This document shows positions 1 to 6,867 of a stretch of 8,564 nt of DNA, piece after piece. How positions within the stretch are numbered: position 1 is the first letter of the stretch; each line of letters opens with the position of its first letter. Under the pieces are notes generated by a model, which saw nothing but the letters and a program-made list of their open reading frames with translations, did not search any database and was not told the DNA's origin. The DNA comes from Limnochordia bacterium. Lineage in GTDB: Bacteria; Bacillota; Limnochordia; DUMW01. The stretch lies in contig JALNWK010000079.1 of NCBI GenBank assembly GCA_023230925.1, positions 1-8,564 on the forward strand, in the 5' to 3' direction. Position numbers and translations under genes: made by a program.

Positions 1-212
1 GCACGAAACAATCGTCTGTATAACCGAAGACTATCGTAGTGGGCTTGTACCGCTCGGACTATATCCTTCATGTTCGCCTTACGATACCGTGCCTTACCGC
101 ATGGCTGTACCGGTGGTACACATGCAGGAAGGCCTTGTCCTATAGCCAAAGCAATTAGCGTTATCACGAGTAGAATGACGATGTCTTCTTTCTTTCGTTT
201 CCTTAGTTTCAT
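1..212 (-). CDS. N-terminal fragment of a membrane-anchored, possibly pilin-like protein
   Basis: A minus-strand frame opens with ATG at 210-212 and stays open for 70 codons to the left edge, so the C-terminus is outside the window. It is preceded by a good Shine-Dalgarno, GGAAGGAA (219-226), about 7 bases from the ATG. The protein begins with a very basic stretch (MKLRKRKKED), followed by a hydrophobic segment (about residues 11-25, IVILLVITLIALAIG). After two cysteines comes a charged helix with KARYRKANMKDIVRAVQAHY. That layout (basic tip, one N-terminal membrane helix, then a KAR..N.K.I..A...Y helix) recalls type IV pilin and pseudopilin-like proteins. However, the usual prepilin-peptidase motif GFTLIE is absent, so the pilin reading is only suggestive; a signal-anchored protein of another kind is equally possible. 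It has its own candidate promoter and long leader, which suggests it is not part of the upstream sugar operon. Confidence 0.55.
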   Translation of the reverse strand, partial: MKLRKRKKEDIVILLVITLIALAIGQGLPACVPPVQPCGKARYRKANMKDIVRAVQAHYDSLRLYRRLFR

Positions 213-292
213 AAACAATTCCTTCCATGGAAAAAACTCTTATGAAAGGATTCTCCGCAAACAGTTTAGTCTCCTTCTTCAGAATTGTTTAG

Positions 293-363
293 GCACTTCT
301 CAGATCAATTCCCTTAATTCAGATCAAGCGTTCGTACTTCGCATTCTTAAGTCCCATAAGTGC
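293..363 (-). ncRNA. Candidate structured 5' leader (three nested helices)
   Basis: The predicted leader of the left-edge gene can fold into nested stems. Read as RNA, GCACTT (358-363) pairs with AAGTGC (293-298). Inside it CTTAA (347-351) pairs with TTAAG (313-317). At the tip AA-GCG pairs with CGCTT (326-330 with 340-345, one base bulged). A short CCCCA/TGGGG hairpin (366-382) lies just 5' of it. A direct repeat, TCAGATCAA on the plus strand, occurs at 300-308 and 319-327. I do not recognise the fold as a known riboswitch, and no terminator with a U-run follows it clearly. It may be a regulatory leader or chance pairing. Confidence 0.25.
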
Positions 364-408
364 AACCCCACCGTTTTTGGGGGCCAGAAGGTAACACCTC
401 ATGGTTTG

Positions 409-437
409 AATATACTCTAGACTCTAGTCTGTGACAA
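409..437 (-). promoter_or_regulatory. Candidate sigma-70-type promoter for the left-edge gene
   Basis: On the minus strand TTGTCA (432-437) and TATATT (409-414) are separated by exactly 17 bases, a close match to the housekeeping consensus. It would start transcription near 402, giving a leader of about 190 bases ahead of the ATG at 212. The spacer contains overlapping CTAGA/TCTAG inverted sequences, which could be a protein-binding site. Confidence 0.5.
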
Positions 438-545
438 CCAGTCTACAGTTTACAATAGTCACTGATTCAAGGACCGCGTCCTAGAAACATGAATAGGAAC
501 GCCGAGTCTCCCAGCAAAGTTCGACTACTCACAGGTAGCGACTGA

Positions 546-1457
546 CTAACCTAGATCGGGGGTAAGGCTGGGCACGTCGTTACTCCAATCAACTACCGCC
601 TTCGACAAATACCATGTTTTCCCTAGATCGTTGTTGCCTTGGTAGAACAAATACGTCTGTCCATCTTCATCCACAAACACGAAGGGGTGGCCCGATTCAC
701 TTGAATTCCAGGAACCTGGTTGCCCATTCGGTAATATCGGTTGCTCTGATAACCTAGTCCAACGAATACCGTCTTTACTCATAGCACAGCCGATCTGTTG
801 AGGTTTGTTATTGTAGGCACCAGCGTAAAACATAAATAATTTGCCATCCCGGTTACATACAGCTGGTGCCTCTATACAATCTTGTTCCCACCAAAGTTCT
901 GGCTGTAGTATGGGGCCGGGACACAGCTGTACCCAGTTTTTTCTGGAGAACGTCGATTCTATGGGAGCTGCAGCCACGCCTAGCATCTGTTGCTTCATCA
1001 AAGGATCACGAGTCGCGAAATAAAGCAGAAGCTTATCTTTAAAGTGAATGACATCAGCGTCAATGGCCCGTCCACAATTCCATTCTCCCGTTGGACGAAA
1101 GACAGGGTTCGTTGGATTTCGGTCAAAGAGCACTCCATCAGTAGAACCAGCATGGCAAATACTGTCCTTCGGACCATTCCCATATGTCTGATAGAAGATA
1201 TGGACTTGGTCTCGTAAGACAATGGCCCCTGGGGCACATATTCCATTCTCCTCATAGTCATGTTCAGGAAGAACCTCACCTATTTTGGACCATGTGCTCA
1301 GATCCTGGCTTTCCGCAACCCCTATGGCCCACGTATCATTTGTACGACCATCACCGTAAGGGGGAATCGAATAATACATAATATACTTGTTCTCGAACCT
1401 TACAACGGCGGGATCCTTAGCAACCGAGCGCCCGCGATCAACATCAGAATAATACAT
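546..1457 (-). CDS. GH43-like five-bladed beta-propeller glycosidase, no signal peptide
   Basis: This is a glycoside hydrolase of the GH43/GH117/GH32 beta-propeller fold, which removes terminal sugars from oligosaccharides. Numbered from the GTG at 1466, the expected acidic triad is visible: D18 in VAKDPAVV (general base), D136/D138 in RAIDADVIHF (pKa modulator), and E199 in CIEAPAV (general acid). The metal-site histidine typical of these propellers is H260 in SGHPFVFVDEDG. Repeated blade strands such as KYIMYYS, LLLYFA, LFMFYAG and TYLFYQG recur through the protein. There is no signal peptide, so it should act on imported sugar. Start choice: GTG at 1466 and 1463 and ATG at 1457 are in frame, with a stop just upstream. 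A GAGG sits 10 bases before the ATG but only 1 base before the first GTG, so I prefer the ATG; GTG 1463 is possible. Sugar specificity cannot be read. Confidence 0.8.
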   Translation of the reverse strand: MYYSDVDRGRSVAKDPAVVRFENKYIMYYSIPPYGDGRTNDTWAIGVAESQDLSTWSKIGEVLPEHDYEENGICAPGAIVLRDQVHIFYQTYGNGPKDSICHAGSTDGVLFDRNPTNPVFRPTGEWNCGRAIDADVIHFKDKLLLYFATRDPLMKQQMLGVAAAPIESTFSRKNWVQLCPGPILQPELWWEQDCIEAPAVCNRDGKLFMFYAGAYNNKPQQIGCAMSKDGIRWTRLSEQPILPNGQPGSWNSSESGHPFVFVDEDGQTYLFYQGNNDLGKTWYLSKAVVDWSNDVPSLTPDLG

Positions 1458-1508
1458 ACTCACCACGCCTCATCCATCTAGTTTTCTAGCACTGACACCT
1501 ATACACTT

Positions 1509-1556
1509 CCTTTGGAATAAAGGCCGACCATCCCAAGGGTACCTGAGACAGTCGGC
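1509..1556 (-). terminator. Weak stem-loop, possible terminator or attenuator between CBM-like and GH43-like genes
   Basis: Read on the minus strand, GCCGAC (1551-1556) can pair with GTCGGC (1523-1528), with an inner CCC/GGG, and CTTTATT follows. A second hairpin, CCTTT-ATTCC-AAAGG (1509-1523), shares a base with the first, so the two compete. The T-run is poor, so the evidence for termination is weak. The surrounding gap (1458-1619) holds no gene. Confidence 0.22.
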
Positions 1557-1619
1557 ACAGACTAAGGCTAACAAGGGAAAGCCTCGACATTACATATCAA
1601 GTTTGGAGCAGACAGCAAG

Positions 1620-2270
1620 CTACAACTGAGTAAGTGAAAAGTCGTCGAAATATACTGCTCCCTCTCCATACCAGTTAAATAAATTAACCTCTATTCTCTT
1701 GACATTCTCGGGGAAATTCACGGTAACAACGAGGGAGGACCATTCTTCAGTATTCCCTAGCTCCCATGGTGCGGGCAAGACATGGATGTTATCACGTACG
1801 TCAAACCAGCCTTCATCAGGATCCGCAAGCCAGTTTTCATCCCATTTAATCTTCTTTCCGTCTTCTCCGTATGCCATTAACCGCATCATTACATGGTGCC
1901 CCATCCAAGGCACGTTGCCCTTAGGCGATTCCCATGGACCGTCGATATCATAGAGATACCACACCTGAATCCGATATTTGCTGCCCCCTTGAATATCCGT
2001 CCTATAAGTGATACATCCCCTAGGTGTGCTGGATCCTGATATTTGCACAGAACGTTGCCCACTTCGGGCAGCTGTATCTACTACCGAAATCGCTACATCT
2101 CCCTCTGCAAGCCAATAATCAAACCCAACGAGTTTTCCTTCGGCATCGACCAATTCGAAATCGCCGTTCTCTACTAGGTTGATACCCTCTGCTCCAACCA
2201 AAACACAAGGAGATAGTAAAGCAAAACATATTATCACTAACACTACCGATATCCTAATGTTATTTTCCAT
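1620..2270 (-). CDS. Small secreted CBM-like beta-sandwich protein
   Basis: A 216-residue exported protein that is essentially a signal peptide plus one carbohydrate-binding-type domain. Residues 1-27 (from ATG 2270) form a signal peptide with a hydrophobic core (VVLVIICFALL) and a likely cut after VGA. A cysteine lies nearby, but the sequence LSPC has proline before it and is not a lipobox. The mature part starts NLVENGDFE and ends YFDDFSLTQL, the opening and closing strands typical of CBM4/9- and CBM22-like jelly-roll modules. In between is the usual A-R-S-G-Q-R-S-V-Q-I-S strand and an aromatic-rich middle (WYLYDIDGPW, DENW, EGWF) that could stack against sugar rings. An AGGAGG (2278-2283) 7 bases before ATG 2270 fixes the start; the longer in-frame ATG at 2291 would contain this ribosome site inside its coding sequence. 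No catalytic domain is present, so it probably binds polysaccharide for its neighbours. Confidence 0.72.
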   Translation of the reverse strand: MENNIRISVVLVIICFALLSPCVLVGAEGINLVENGDFELVDAEGKLVGFDYWLAEGDVAISVVDTAARSGQRSVQISGSSTPRGCITYRTDIQGGSKYRIQVWYLYDIDGPWESPKGNVPWMGHHVMMRLMAYGEDGKKIKWDENWLADPDEGWFDVRDNIHVLPAPWELGNTEEWSSLVVTVNFPENVKRIEVNLFNWYGEGAVYFDDFSLTQL

Positions 2271-2277
2271 TGTTATC

Positions 2278-2283
2278 CCTCCT
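2278..2283 (-). promoter_or_regulatory. Shine-Dalgarno fixing the start of the CBM-like gene
   Basis: A perfect AGGAGG 7 bases upstream of the ATG at 2268-2270. It rules against the upstream in-frame ATG at 2291, which has no comparable site. Confidence 0.75.
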
Positions 2284-2310
2284 GGGTTCATGGTTCAGTA
2301 TTCCCGGGTC

Positions 2311-2325
2311 CTGTCTGCCAGACAG
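2311..2325 (-). promoter_or_regulatory. Hairpin in the leader of the CBM-like gene
   Basis: CTGTCT and AGACAG form an exact 6-bp inverted repeat around three bases, about 40 bases upstream of the ATG at 2270. In the direction of transcription no T-run follows, so it is not a terminator for the lyase gene. An mRNA-stabilising or processing hairpin between two operon genes is a possible role. The rest of the 2271-2508 gap shows no gene; one 29-codon frame (2288-2377) is noted as rejected. Confidence 0.3.
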
Positions 2326-2508
2326 CAAAACACCTGTTGATACATACTAAACTAAACGTAGAAACAAAACATCCCATATCTCCTTCGTCCCTGCACCTTA
2401 TCACTTAAGTATCTCGGTTATGACCCGATAGCATCATCCTCTCTAGCATATAGACACAGATTAGTTCACACCCTACTAGCATTGACAGTTACAGCAGTCC
2501 CAAACGAT

Positions 2509-5202
2509 CTATTCCACCATCACCAAACCAACAAGCTTGACAGCACCAATCTGCAAGGATTCATTAGGAGTGCTCATCCCATCAAGAACAAGCTTAAACC
2601 AATTTGAGCTGGCTATTGCTTGACCTTCTAACTTATACTCTGTCCATCCGTTACTAGACGATATTGTAGTTACCGTGTAATCAAGTTCCTCCCAGTTCAC
2701 CTTGTCAGAAGAGACATATAGGGTAATGGCGTCTTCACGAAAGTCTTCTCTGCTGTACATGGTTACAAGGTATTCCTTTAATTGAGGGGCTTCCCATATA
2801 ATGTACTCGGACGAACCCGAAGTTCCGATTCGCCGAGAATCATCCCCGAATATATTCTCTGGTTTATTCGTATATGCCCATCCTTCTGACTCCATACTCG
2901 CCTTAGACAAGTTAATAGTCCCGAGTATACCTGCATCAACGGGAGCTTTCATATCATCTATTAATACCCAACGATTCTTTATTTCAAATTGCACTGAGCT
3001 AGAAAAACACAGGTTATCAGCGGTTGTCAGTTGCACGGTAAGCTGATACTGACCATCTTCGTACTGTGTTGTGTCAATGGACTTTGCCACAGGAAGACTC
3101 CCACCCCTGTAGACGATGTCGTTGTTTAACCGAACGGTTACGTTTTCAATATCGATCGTATCCAGCCCATCAGCTACAATATCCAAAGGTAAATAACCAT
3201 GGCTCTTCATCCCCTTATAGGGGCAGTCAATATCAAGCTTCAATCTAGGCTGGGTACCCCCCCATAAGGGCACTTCGCTTCCTCCTGCTTCAAGCCACTG
3301 TGCCAACGGAAGTACCTCTGGCACTTGCCCAATACTCTCTCCTTCAGAAAGGGGTGTTAGCAGGACTGTTAGTCGTAGTTTTTTCACGCCAGATACCTTG
3401 ATTGCCAGTTTTCTTATGCCTTGATTCGGATTCTGCCCTGATGGATTTGGTGAGCTTGAAAGCGGTTTAGCATCCATAACCATCAATTCAGCATTGCTTG
3501 GTGAAAGGATCCGCACCTCCAAGCGCTTGTTGTTGTTACTTAGTGTCGCCAGTTTCCCATCGGAGCTAATACTGATCTGTTGCGCCGTATGCATGAACCA
3601 CCATACTGTTGACTCAATATCGTTAGTTATCTCATCTTGAATGATGACTTGACGCCGACGATCAAACAAAGCTACCCCGCGCATCACGGACACATTCTTG
3701 CCATACAAATTGTAGGCCTTACTCAGATCAGCAACCGCTAGTGCTTGGTCTGGCTTCGTGTCGTAGAAAGCAATGGCAGCCTTCGCCCGGGAATCTTGAT
3801 CTATGTATGGCGAAGGATTGAGAACTAGAGTATTTTGTCCTTCGGCGCGTTTGCGATAGTAATTCCAGCGCTGTCCACCCAGTTTCCGACCTGTCTTATC
3901 CTGATCAAAATAGCCTGGCAAGTTATAGTCATCTGAACCCAGTTCAATGGCCCAACGTACACCTAACGCATCCAACACAAACGTTCCAAGATCCAAATCA
4001 CCATGGGGGGCTGCGTTGTCTCCCCCTTTAAAACCCACAAAAAGGGCTTCTGGATCCTGCCAAGCACTACGAAAAGTGATTACCTCTAGACCCGGATAAT
4101 ATCTATCCAAGGGCAAAAGACTACTGTCTTGTTCTTCGCTATACCATAGCAAATTCCAGACACTGCGGTGGAGCCGCTCATTCACGCCACTAAGATCGGC
4201 CAAGCTCTGGGACTGCCAACGTACATATTCGGGTCTGTTAAATCGTTCCCCAAACCAATACATAACAGGTAGATTTGGCTCCCTAATGGTGCCATCACCG
4301 TAATGAAAGGCTAATCCAGTTGGTCCACTAATGTAGATAGGATACGTTCCAGCCTCTTCTACACCGATTCTATCAGTTAACCCATAGTCAGTACCGAACG
4401 CCGTGTTGAGGGTAGCTAGATAGGCAACCAAGTACTCCATCGAGTAATTCCAATAGTGTAGCCCTTCATCCCACGCTCCTTCAAAACCATCTAGTCTGTC
4501 CAAAAAGAACCGGATTGATCCCAAGGCCCTCTCCATAATCGTACTTGCGAGCTCGGGATACTCATCGGCCAGGGCAATGGCTCCAAGAGCCACTCCCGAA
4601 TTGCAGACAACATTCCAGTTACTGATGTCATTGACCCACCATGCTGAATGACGATACGCATCCAGCGCTGGCTGAAGACCTTTTTGAACAATGATGTCAG
4701 CAATGTACTGCCGTTTGGCGTCATCCCATGCATCGTATAGCCAGTCATATCCTATAGCAAAAGCATGGGTCATTTCGGCGGTATCTAGAAAATGACTAGG
4801 ATTCCAGTCGGGAAAACTGGCTACTGCCTGAAGTTCGAGCCATGCCCGGTCCACATATTTCTGTTCCCCAGTTGCTCTATAGAGAAATCCAAGGGTGTAG
4901 ATCCGCGAAAGAACCTCCCTGCTTGTCGTTAGCAGACGAACACCATCCGGCAGTAGGTATTCAACTGGATCAATATAAAGGAGGTTGTCGCCAGCCGCTC
5001 GGATTTTTGAATACCACGATTCAAGAACGGGATCGTTTTCCATTCGCTCCTTAAGTCTTTCAAATTCGGTGTTATCAGCTACTAGTCTCGGATGTTTCGC
5101 CAATGGCAACCTGGCTTCTGCAGTCTGACCATATATAAGCGTAGCGCCACTAATAACTATGACGAAAATCAGGGAGAACATTGCTAACACGTGAAAATTC
5201 AC
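2509..5202 (-). CDS. Secreted heparinase II/III-like polysaccharide lyase with C-terminal accessory domains
   Basis: An 897-residue exported enzyme of the heparinase II/III family, which cleaves uronic-acid polysaccharides by beta-elimination. Residues 1-30 form a signal peptide (core LAMFSLIFVIVISGATLIYG). About residues 35-350 form the alpha-helical toroid typical of the family (KHPRLVADN start, SNWNVVCNSG at 194-203, DEGLHYWNYSMEY at 245-257). About 365-620 is the anti-parallel beta-sheet domain with APHGDLDLGTF around H400 and D402. By family analogy N195/N197, Y250/Y253 and H400 are candidate neutraliser, catalytic tyrosine and histidine/metal-site residues. About 650-745 looks like an Ig-like or bacterial-surface module. 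Residues 746-897 (VLIDDMKAPVDAG onward) look like a CBM/discoidin-type beta-sandwich. The start is GTG at 5200-5202, with GGAAGGAG 10 bases upstream and a stop two codons above the alternative CTG. It lies 44 bases after the binding-protein gene, so the two are probably co-transcribed. Substrate unknown. Confidence 0.82.
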   Translation of the reverse strand: MNFHVLAMFSLIFVIVISGATLIYGQTAEARLPLAKHPRLVADNTEFERLKERMENDPVLESWYSKIRAAGDNLLYIDPVEYLLPDGVRLLTTSREVLSRIYTLGFLYRATGEQKYVDRAWLELQAVASFPDWNPSHFLDTAEMTHAFAIGYDWLYDAWDDAKRQYIADIIVQKGLQPALDAYRHSAWWVNDISNWNVVCNSGVALGAIALADEYPELASTIMERALGSIRFFLDRLDGFEGAWDEGLHYWNYSMEYLVAYLATLNTAFGTDYGLTDRIGVEEAGTYPIYISGPTGLAFHYGDGTIREPNLPVMYWFGERFNRPEYVRWQSQSLADLSGVNERLHRSVWNLLWYSEEQDSSLLPLDRYYPGLEVITFRSAWQDPEALFVGFKGGDNAAPHGDLDLGTFVLDALGVRWAIELGSDDYNLPGYFDQDKTGRKLGGQRWNYYRKRAEGQNTLVLNPSPYIDQDSRAKAAIAFYDTKPDQALAVADLSKAYNLYGKNVSVMRGVALFDRRRQVIIQDEITNDIESTVWWFMHTAQQISISSDGKLATLSNNNKRLEVRILSPSNAELMVMDAKPLSSSPNPSGQNPNQGIRKLAIKVSGVKKLRLTVLLTPLSEGESIGQVPEVLPLAQWLEAGGSEVPLWGGTQPRLKLDIDCPYKGMKSHGYLPLDIVADGLDTIDIENVTVRLNNDIVYRGGSLPVAKSIDTTQYEDGQYQLTVQLTTADNLCFSSSVQFEIKNRWVLIDDMKAPVDAGILGTINLSKASMESEGWAYTNKPENIFGDDSRRIGTSGSSEYIIWEAPQLKEYLVTMYSREDFREDAITLYVSSDKVNWEELDYTVTTISSSNGWTEYKLEGQAIASSNWFKLVLDGMSTPNESLQIGAVKLVGLVMVE

Positions 5203-5212
5203 CAGGTTTCAT

Positions 5213-5229
5213 CTCCTTCCTTATAGGAA
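5213..5229 (-). promoter_or_regulatory. Ribosome site of the lyase gene within a small hairpin
   Basis: GGAAGGAG (5213-5220) is the only Shine-Dalgarno for the GTG start. Half of it is in an exact 5-bp inverted repeat, TTCCT-ATA-AGGAA on the minus strand (5217-5229). Pairing could mask part of the site and lower lyase translation relative to the binding protein, though the stem is short. No terminator is seen in the 44-base gap. Confidence 0.3.
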
Positions 5230-5246
5230 AGGTTTTTCGTTCCACC

Positions 5247-6515
5247 TTATTCTGTCATAGAAGCTTTCCACTCTTGTAGCAATCTGGTCCATAGGTCATG
5301 TGCGTTTTGTACAACTCTATTAGGCGGTATTCGCATGGAATACATTGCCTTGAGCAACTCCTCCACTTGACCCTGTGCTCGATTTCTGGGTGGAGGGACA
5401 ATCGTGGTCCGAATATAGGGGATTAGGCTGTAAAACATCTCCGCGCCAGGCCATACCATCAGTTCAGGAACAATATCCACGCGGGGACTCACTGTACCGG
5501 TGATCTTGTGTATTTCCTCTAAGACGTCCTTTCGTGTTAGATATGCGATCAATTCCCATGCAAGTTCTGGGTTTTTGCATCCTTGAGGAATTGCCAAACC
5601 ATTAATGAACCCTATAGCCACAGGATCATCTAACTGCGAACGACGCGGAGCAAATATCCCTAGATGACGAACCATCTCCTCAGGGTTATCCAGTTCCGCT
5701 AAAGACTTGTTAAACCAGCCTGGGTGATACCAACTCATAGCTGTCTCTTCACAGAATATTCCCCCAGACTGCGGTCCAGGTAGGTCCCCCTGTCTTGCAA
5801 GATGAAGATCCAAGAGCATTTGTGCTGCATCTATGGCTTCTGGTTTATCGAAATCTGATTCGAGTATATTCACATCGACCGGCTGTATCCCAGCCTGCAA
5901 CATATACCAGAACAGATGTTGCGCATGTGCCGAAACGAACAATCCTCTCTTCTCAACGGATTGCTGATCACTCCCTAATACAGTTAGGCGTCGTGTCCAC
6001 TCCACAAGCTCATCCCAACTCTCAGGGGTCTGGTCTCCATCAAAACCTGCCTGTTCAAAGAACAGCTTACTGTAGACGATTCCTCTCACATCAATGTCAA
6101 CTGGCATAGCATAGATGCTACCTGCCCAACTCTGTGATTCCCATATAGGTTCCGGAATAAGGTCCTGATATTCCCACTGACCTAGGTACTTGTCTAGTGG
6201 CATCAGCAATCCAGCAGCGCCTTCCTCGTATGGTGCATAATAACCTGTGGTTATGACATCGGGAGCCATACCACCAATTACTGTGGTAATAAAACGGTCA
6301 ACGCGTTCATCCCAAGTAGTATTCTCTAGTATCACCTCAACATTGTGTTGCCGCTCAAACTCCGGCAGAATGTTCTGCTTCAAAGCTTGAACCAATGACG
6401 GAGAGTAACCAACGCCAAGAAAGTGTATAGTCTCCTTTCCGCTAGCAATTGAGAATCCGACAGCGACAACAAACAGAACCATCCATATTTGCCTTATGAA
6501 TTTCTTTACTTGCAT
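5247..6515 (-). CDS. Sugar ABC-transporter substrate-binding protein (family 1)
   Basis: A 422-residue extracellular solute-binding protein of the SBP_bac_1/UgpB-like type, which captures oligosaccharides and hands them to an ABC permease. It has a basic tip (MQVKKFIRQ) and a hydrophobic core (IWMVLFVVAVGFSIA), with a probable cut near ASG-KE. The mature protein opens ETIHFLGVGYSPS, then LPEFERQHNVEVILENTTWDE and GGMAPDVITTGYY, the standard first-lobe pattern. PLDKYL, GSIYAMPVDIDVRGIVYSKLFFEQAG and ESWDELVEWTRRL follow in family order, and GFINGLAIPQGCKNPELAWELIAYLT marks the second lobe. There is no lipobox cysteine, so it is not a lipoprotein; that fits a periplasmic protein. GGGAGG (6520-6525) precedes ATG 6515 by 4 bases; a GTG at 6527 in frame is less likely because it overlaps this site. 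The permease genes expected beside it are not in the window. The next gene downstream is the lyase, 44 bases away. Confidence 0.88.
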   Translation of the reverse strand: MQVKKFIRQIWMVLFVVAVGFSIASGKETIHFLGVGYSPSLVQALKQNILPEFERQHNVEVILENTTWDERVDRFITTVIGGMAPDVITTGYYAPYEEGAAGLLMPLDKYLGQWEYQDLIPEPIWESQSWAGSIYAMPVDIDVRGIVYSKLFFEQAGFDGDQTPESWDELVEWTRRLTVLGSDQQSVEKRGLFVSAHAQHLFWYMLQAGIQPVDVNILESDFDKPEAIDAAQMLLDLHLARQGDLPGPQSGGIFCEETAMSWYHPGWFNKSLAELDNPEEMVRHLGIFAPRRSQLDDPVAIGFINGLAIPQGCKNPELAWELIAYLTRKDVLEEIHKITGTVSPRVDIVPELMVWPGAEMFYSLIPYIRTTIVPPPRNRAQGQVEELLKAMYSMRIPPNRVVQNAHDLWTRLLQEWKASMTE

Positions 6516-6527
6516 TTCTCCTCCCAC

Positions 6528-6867
6528 CTTTAAACGTTAGGCTAATAATTGTTACTCTTTAATATGTTCATTATTATGCAGAACTAATGAATCCTTCAGG
6601 TCGATAAGCTCAGTGAGTTTAGACAGGCAGTCCTTTCACAGTAATCGTACCCCTACCCTTAATACCCAAATCGTATGGATCAGCACAAAACAAGTCCCAG
6701 TAGGTTTCTCGATTCGGTCTATAACATCAGTCTTATTCTCGGTGCAGGCACTCCTCCATTCAAGAAATGATAAATACCTTCATTGTCTTTGGTATTGACT
6801 GTAACTACCTACCACTGCATCAACGGAACCTCATTCACCTCCATTCCTGCATCCGACCAAATGGCTG
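6528..6867. other. 340-base gap between lacI and the binding-protein gene
   Basis: This stretch holds a probable gene relic (6619-6867, listed separately), followed by an AT-rich block (about 6540-6590) that should contain the operon promoter. The best boxes on the minus strand are CATAAT (6576-6581) or TATTAA (about 6562-6567), but neither has a good -35 at the right distance, so I do not call a promoter. An imperfect inverted repeat with TAATAA/TTATTA ends spans the AT-rich block. A small odd-centred palindrome CTCA-G-TGAG lies at 6609-6617. No clear terminator follows lacI, so read-through from lacI into the operon is possible. Confidence 0.4.
6619..6867 (-). pseudogene. Possible 3' relic of a broken gene, family not recognised
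   Basis: Immediately after the lacI stop, the minus strand reads AIWSDAGMEVNEVPLMQW, then an in-frame TAG, then VVTVNTKDNEGIYHFLNGG and VPAPRIRLML, ending at a second TAG. Shifting one base at that point (near 6722) continues as YRPNRETYWDLFC, then ADPYDLGIKGRGTITVKGLPV, ending at TAA (6619-6621). The joined text has a protein-like mixture of aromatic, glycine and alternating beta residues, unlike random intergenic DNA. It would be the last 80 or so codons of a gene with one stop and one frameshift. No start or ribosome site is present. I cannot assign a family. The alternative is chance open frames. Confidence 0.3.

Larger units (their letters stand above)
213..545. other. Non-coding gap between the GH43-like gene and the left-edge gene
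   Basis: No coding frame is supported here. The open frame on the plus strand from 70 to 420 is antisense to the left-edge gene and shows no protein character. The gap holds the candidate promoter (409-437), the foldable leader (293-382) and a small exact inverted repeat AGGAC-CGC-GTCCT (470-482). Next to the end of the GH43-like gene is an imperfect stem (CTAC/GTAG) without a following T-run, so no clear intrinsic terminator is visible. Confidence 0.5.

Noticed and set aside
366..382. CCCCA/TGGGG hairpin as an intrinsic terminator
   Set aside because: Only five base pairs and no T-run after it on either strand.
70..420. 116-codon open frame on the plus strand
   Set aside because: It is antisense to the better supported left-edge gene and its leader, has no ribosome site, and its composition is not protein-like.
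2203..2214. Possible lipobox cysteine in the CBM-like signal peptide
   Set aside because: The residue before the cysteine is proline (LSPC), which lipoprotein signal peptidase sites do not accept; a normal cut after VGA fits better.
2288..2377. 29-codon minus-strand frame in front of the CBM-like gene
   Set aside because: An AAGGAG is present but only 2-3 bases from the ATG; the peptide has no recognisable features and the frame could arise by chance.
6574..6590. Copy of the lacI operator in front of the binding-protein gene
   Set aside because: ATTATGCAG resembles ATTATGTAG of the proximal site, but the GCAT arm is missing and there is no symmetry, so it is not called an operator.
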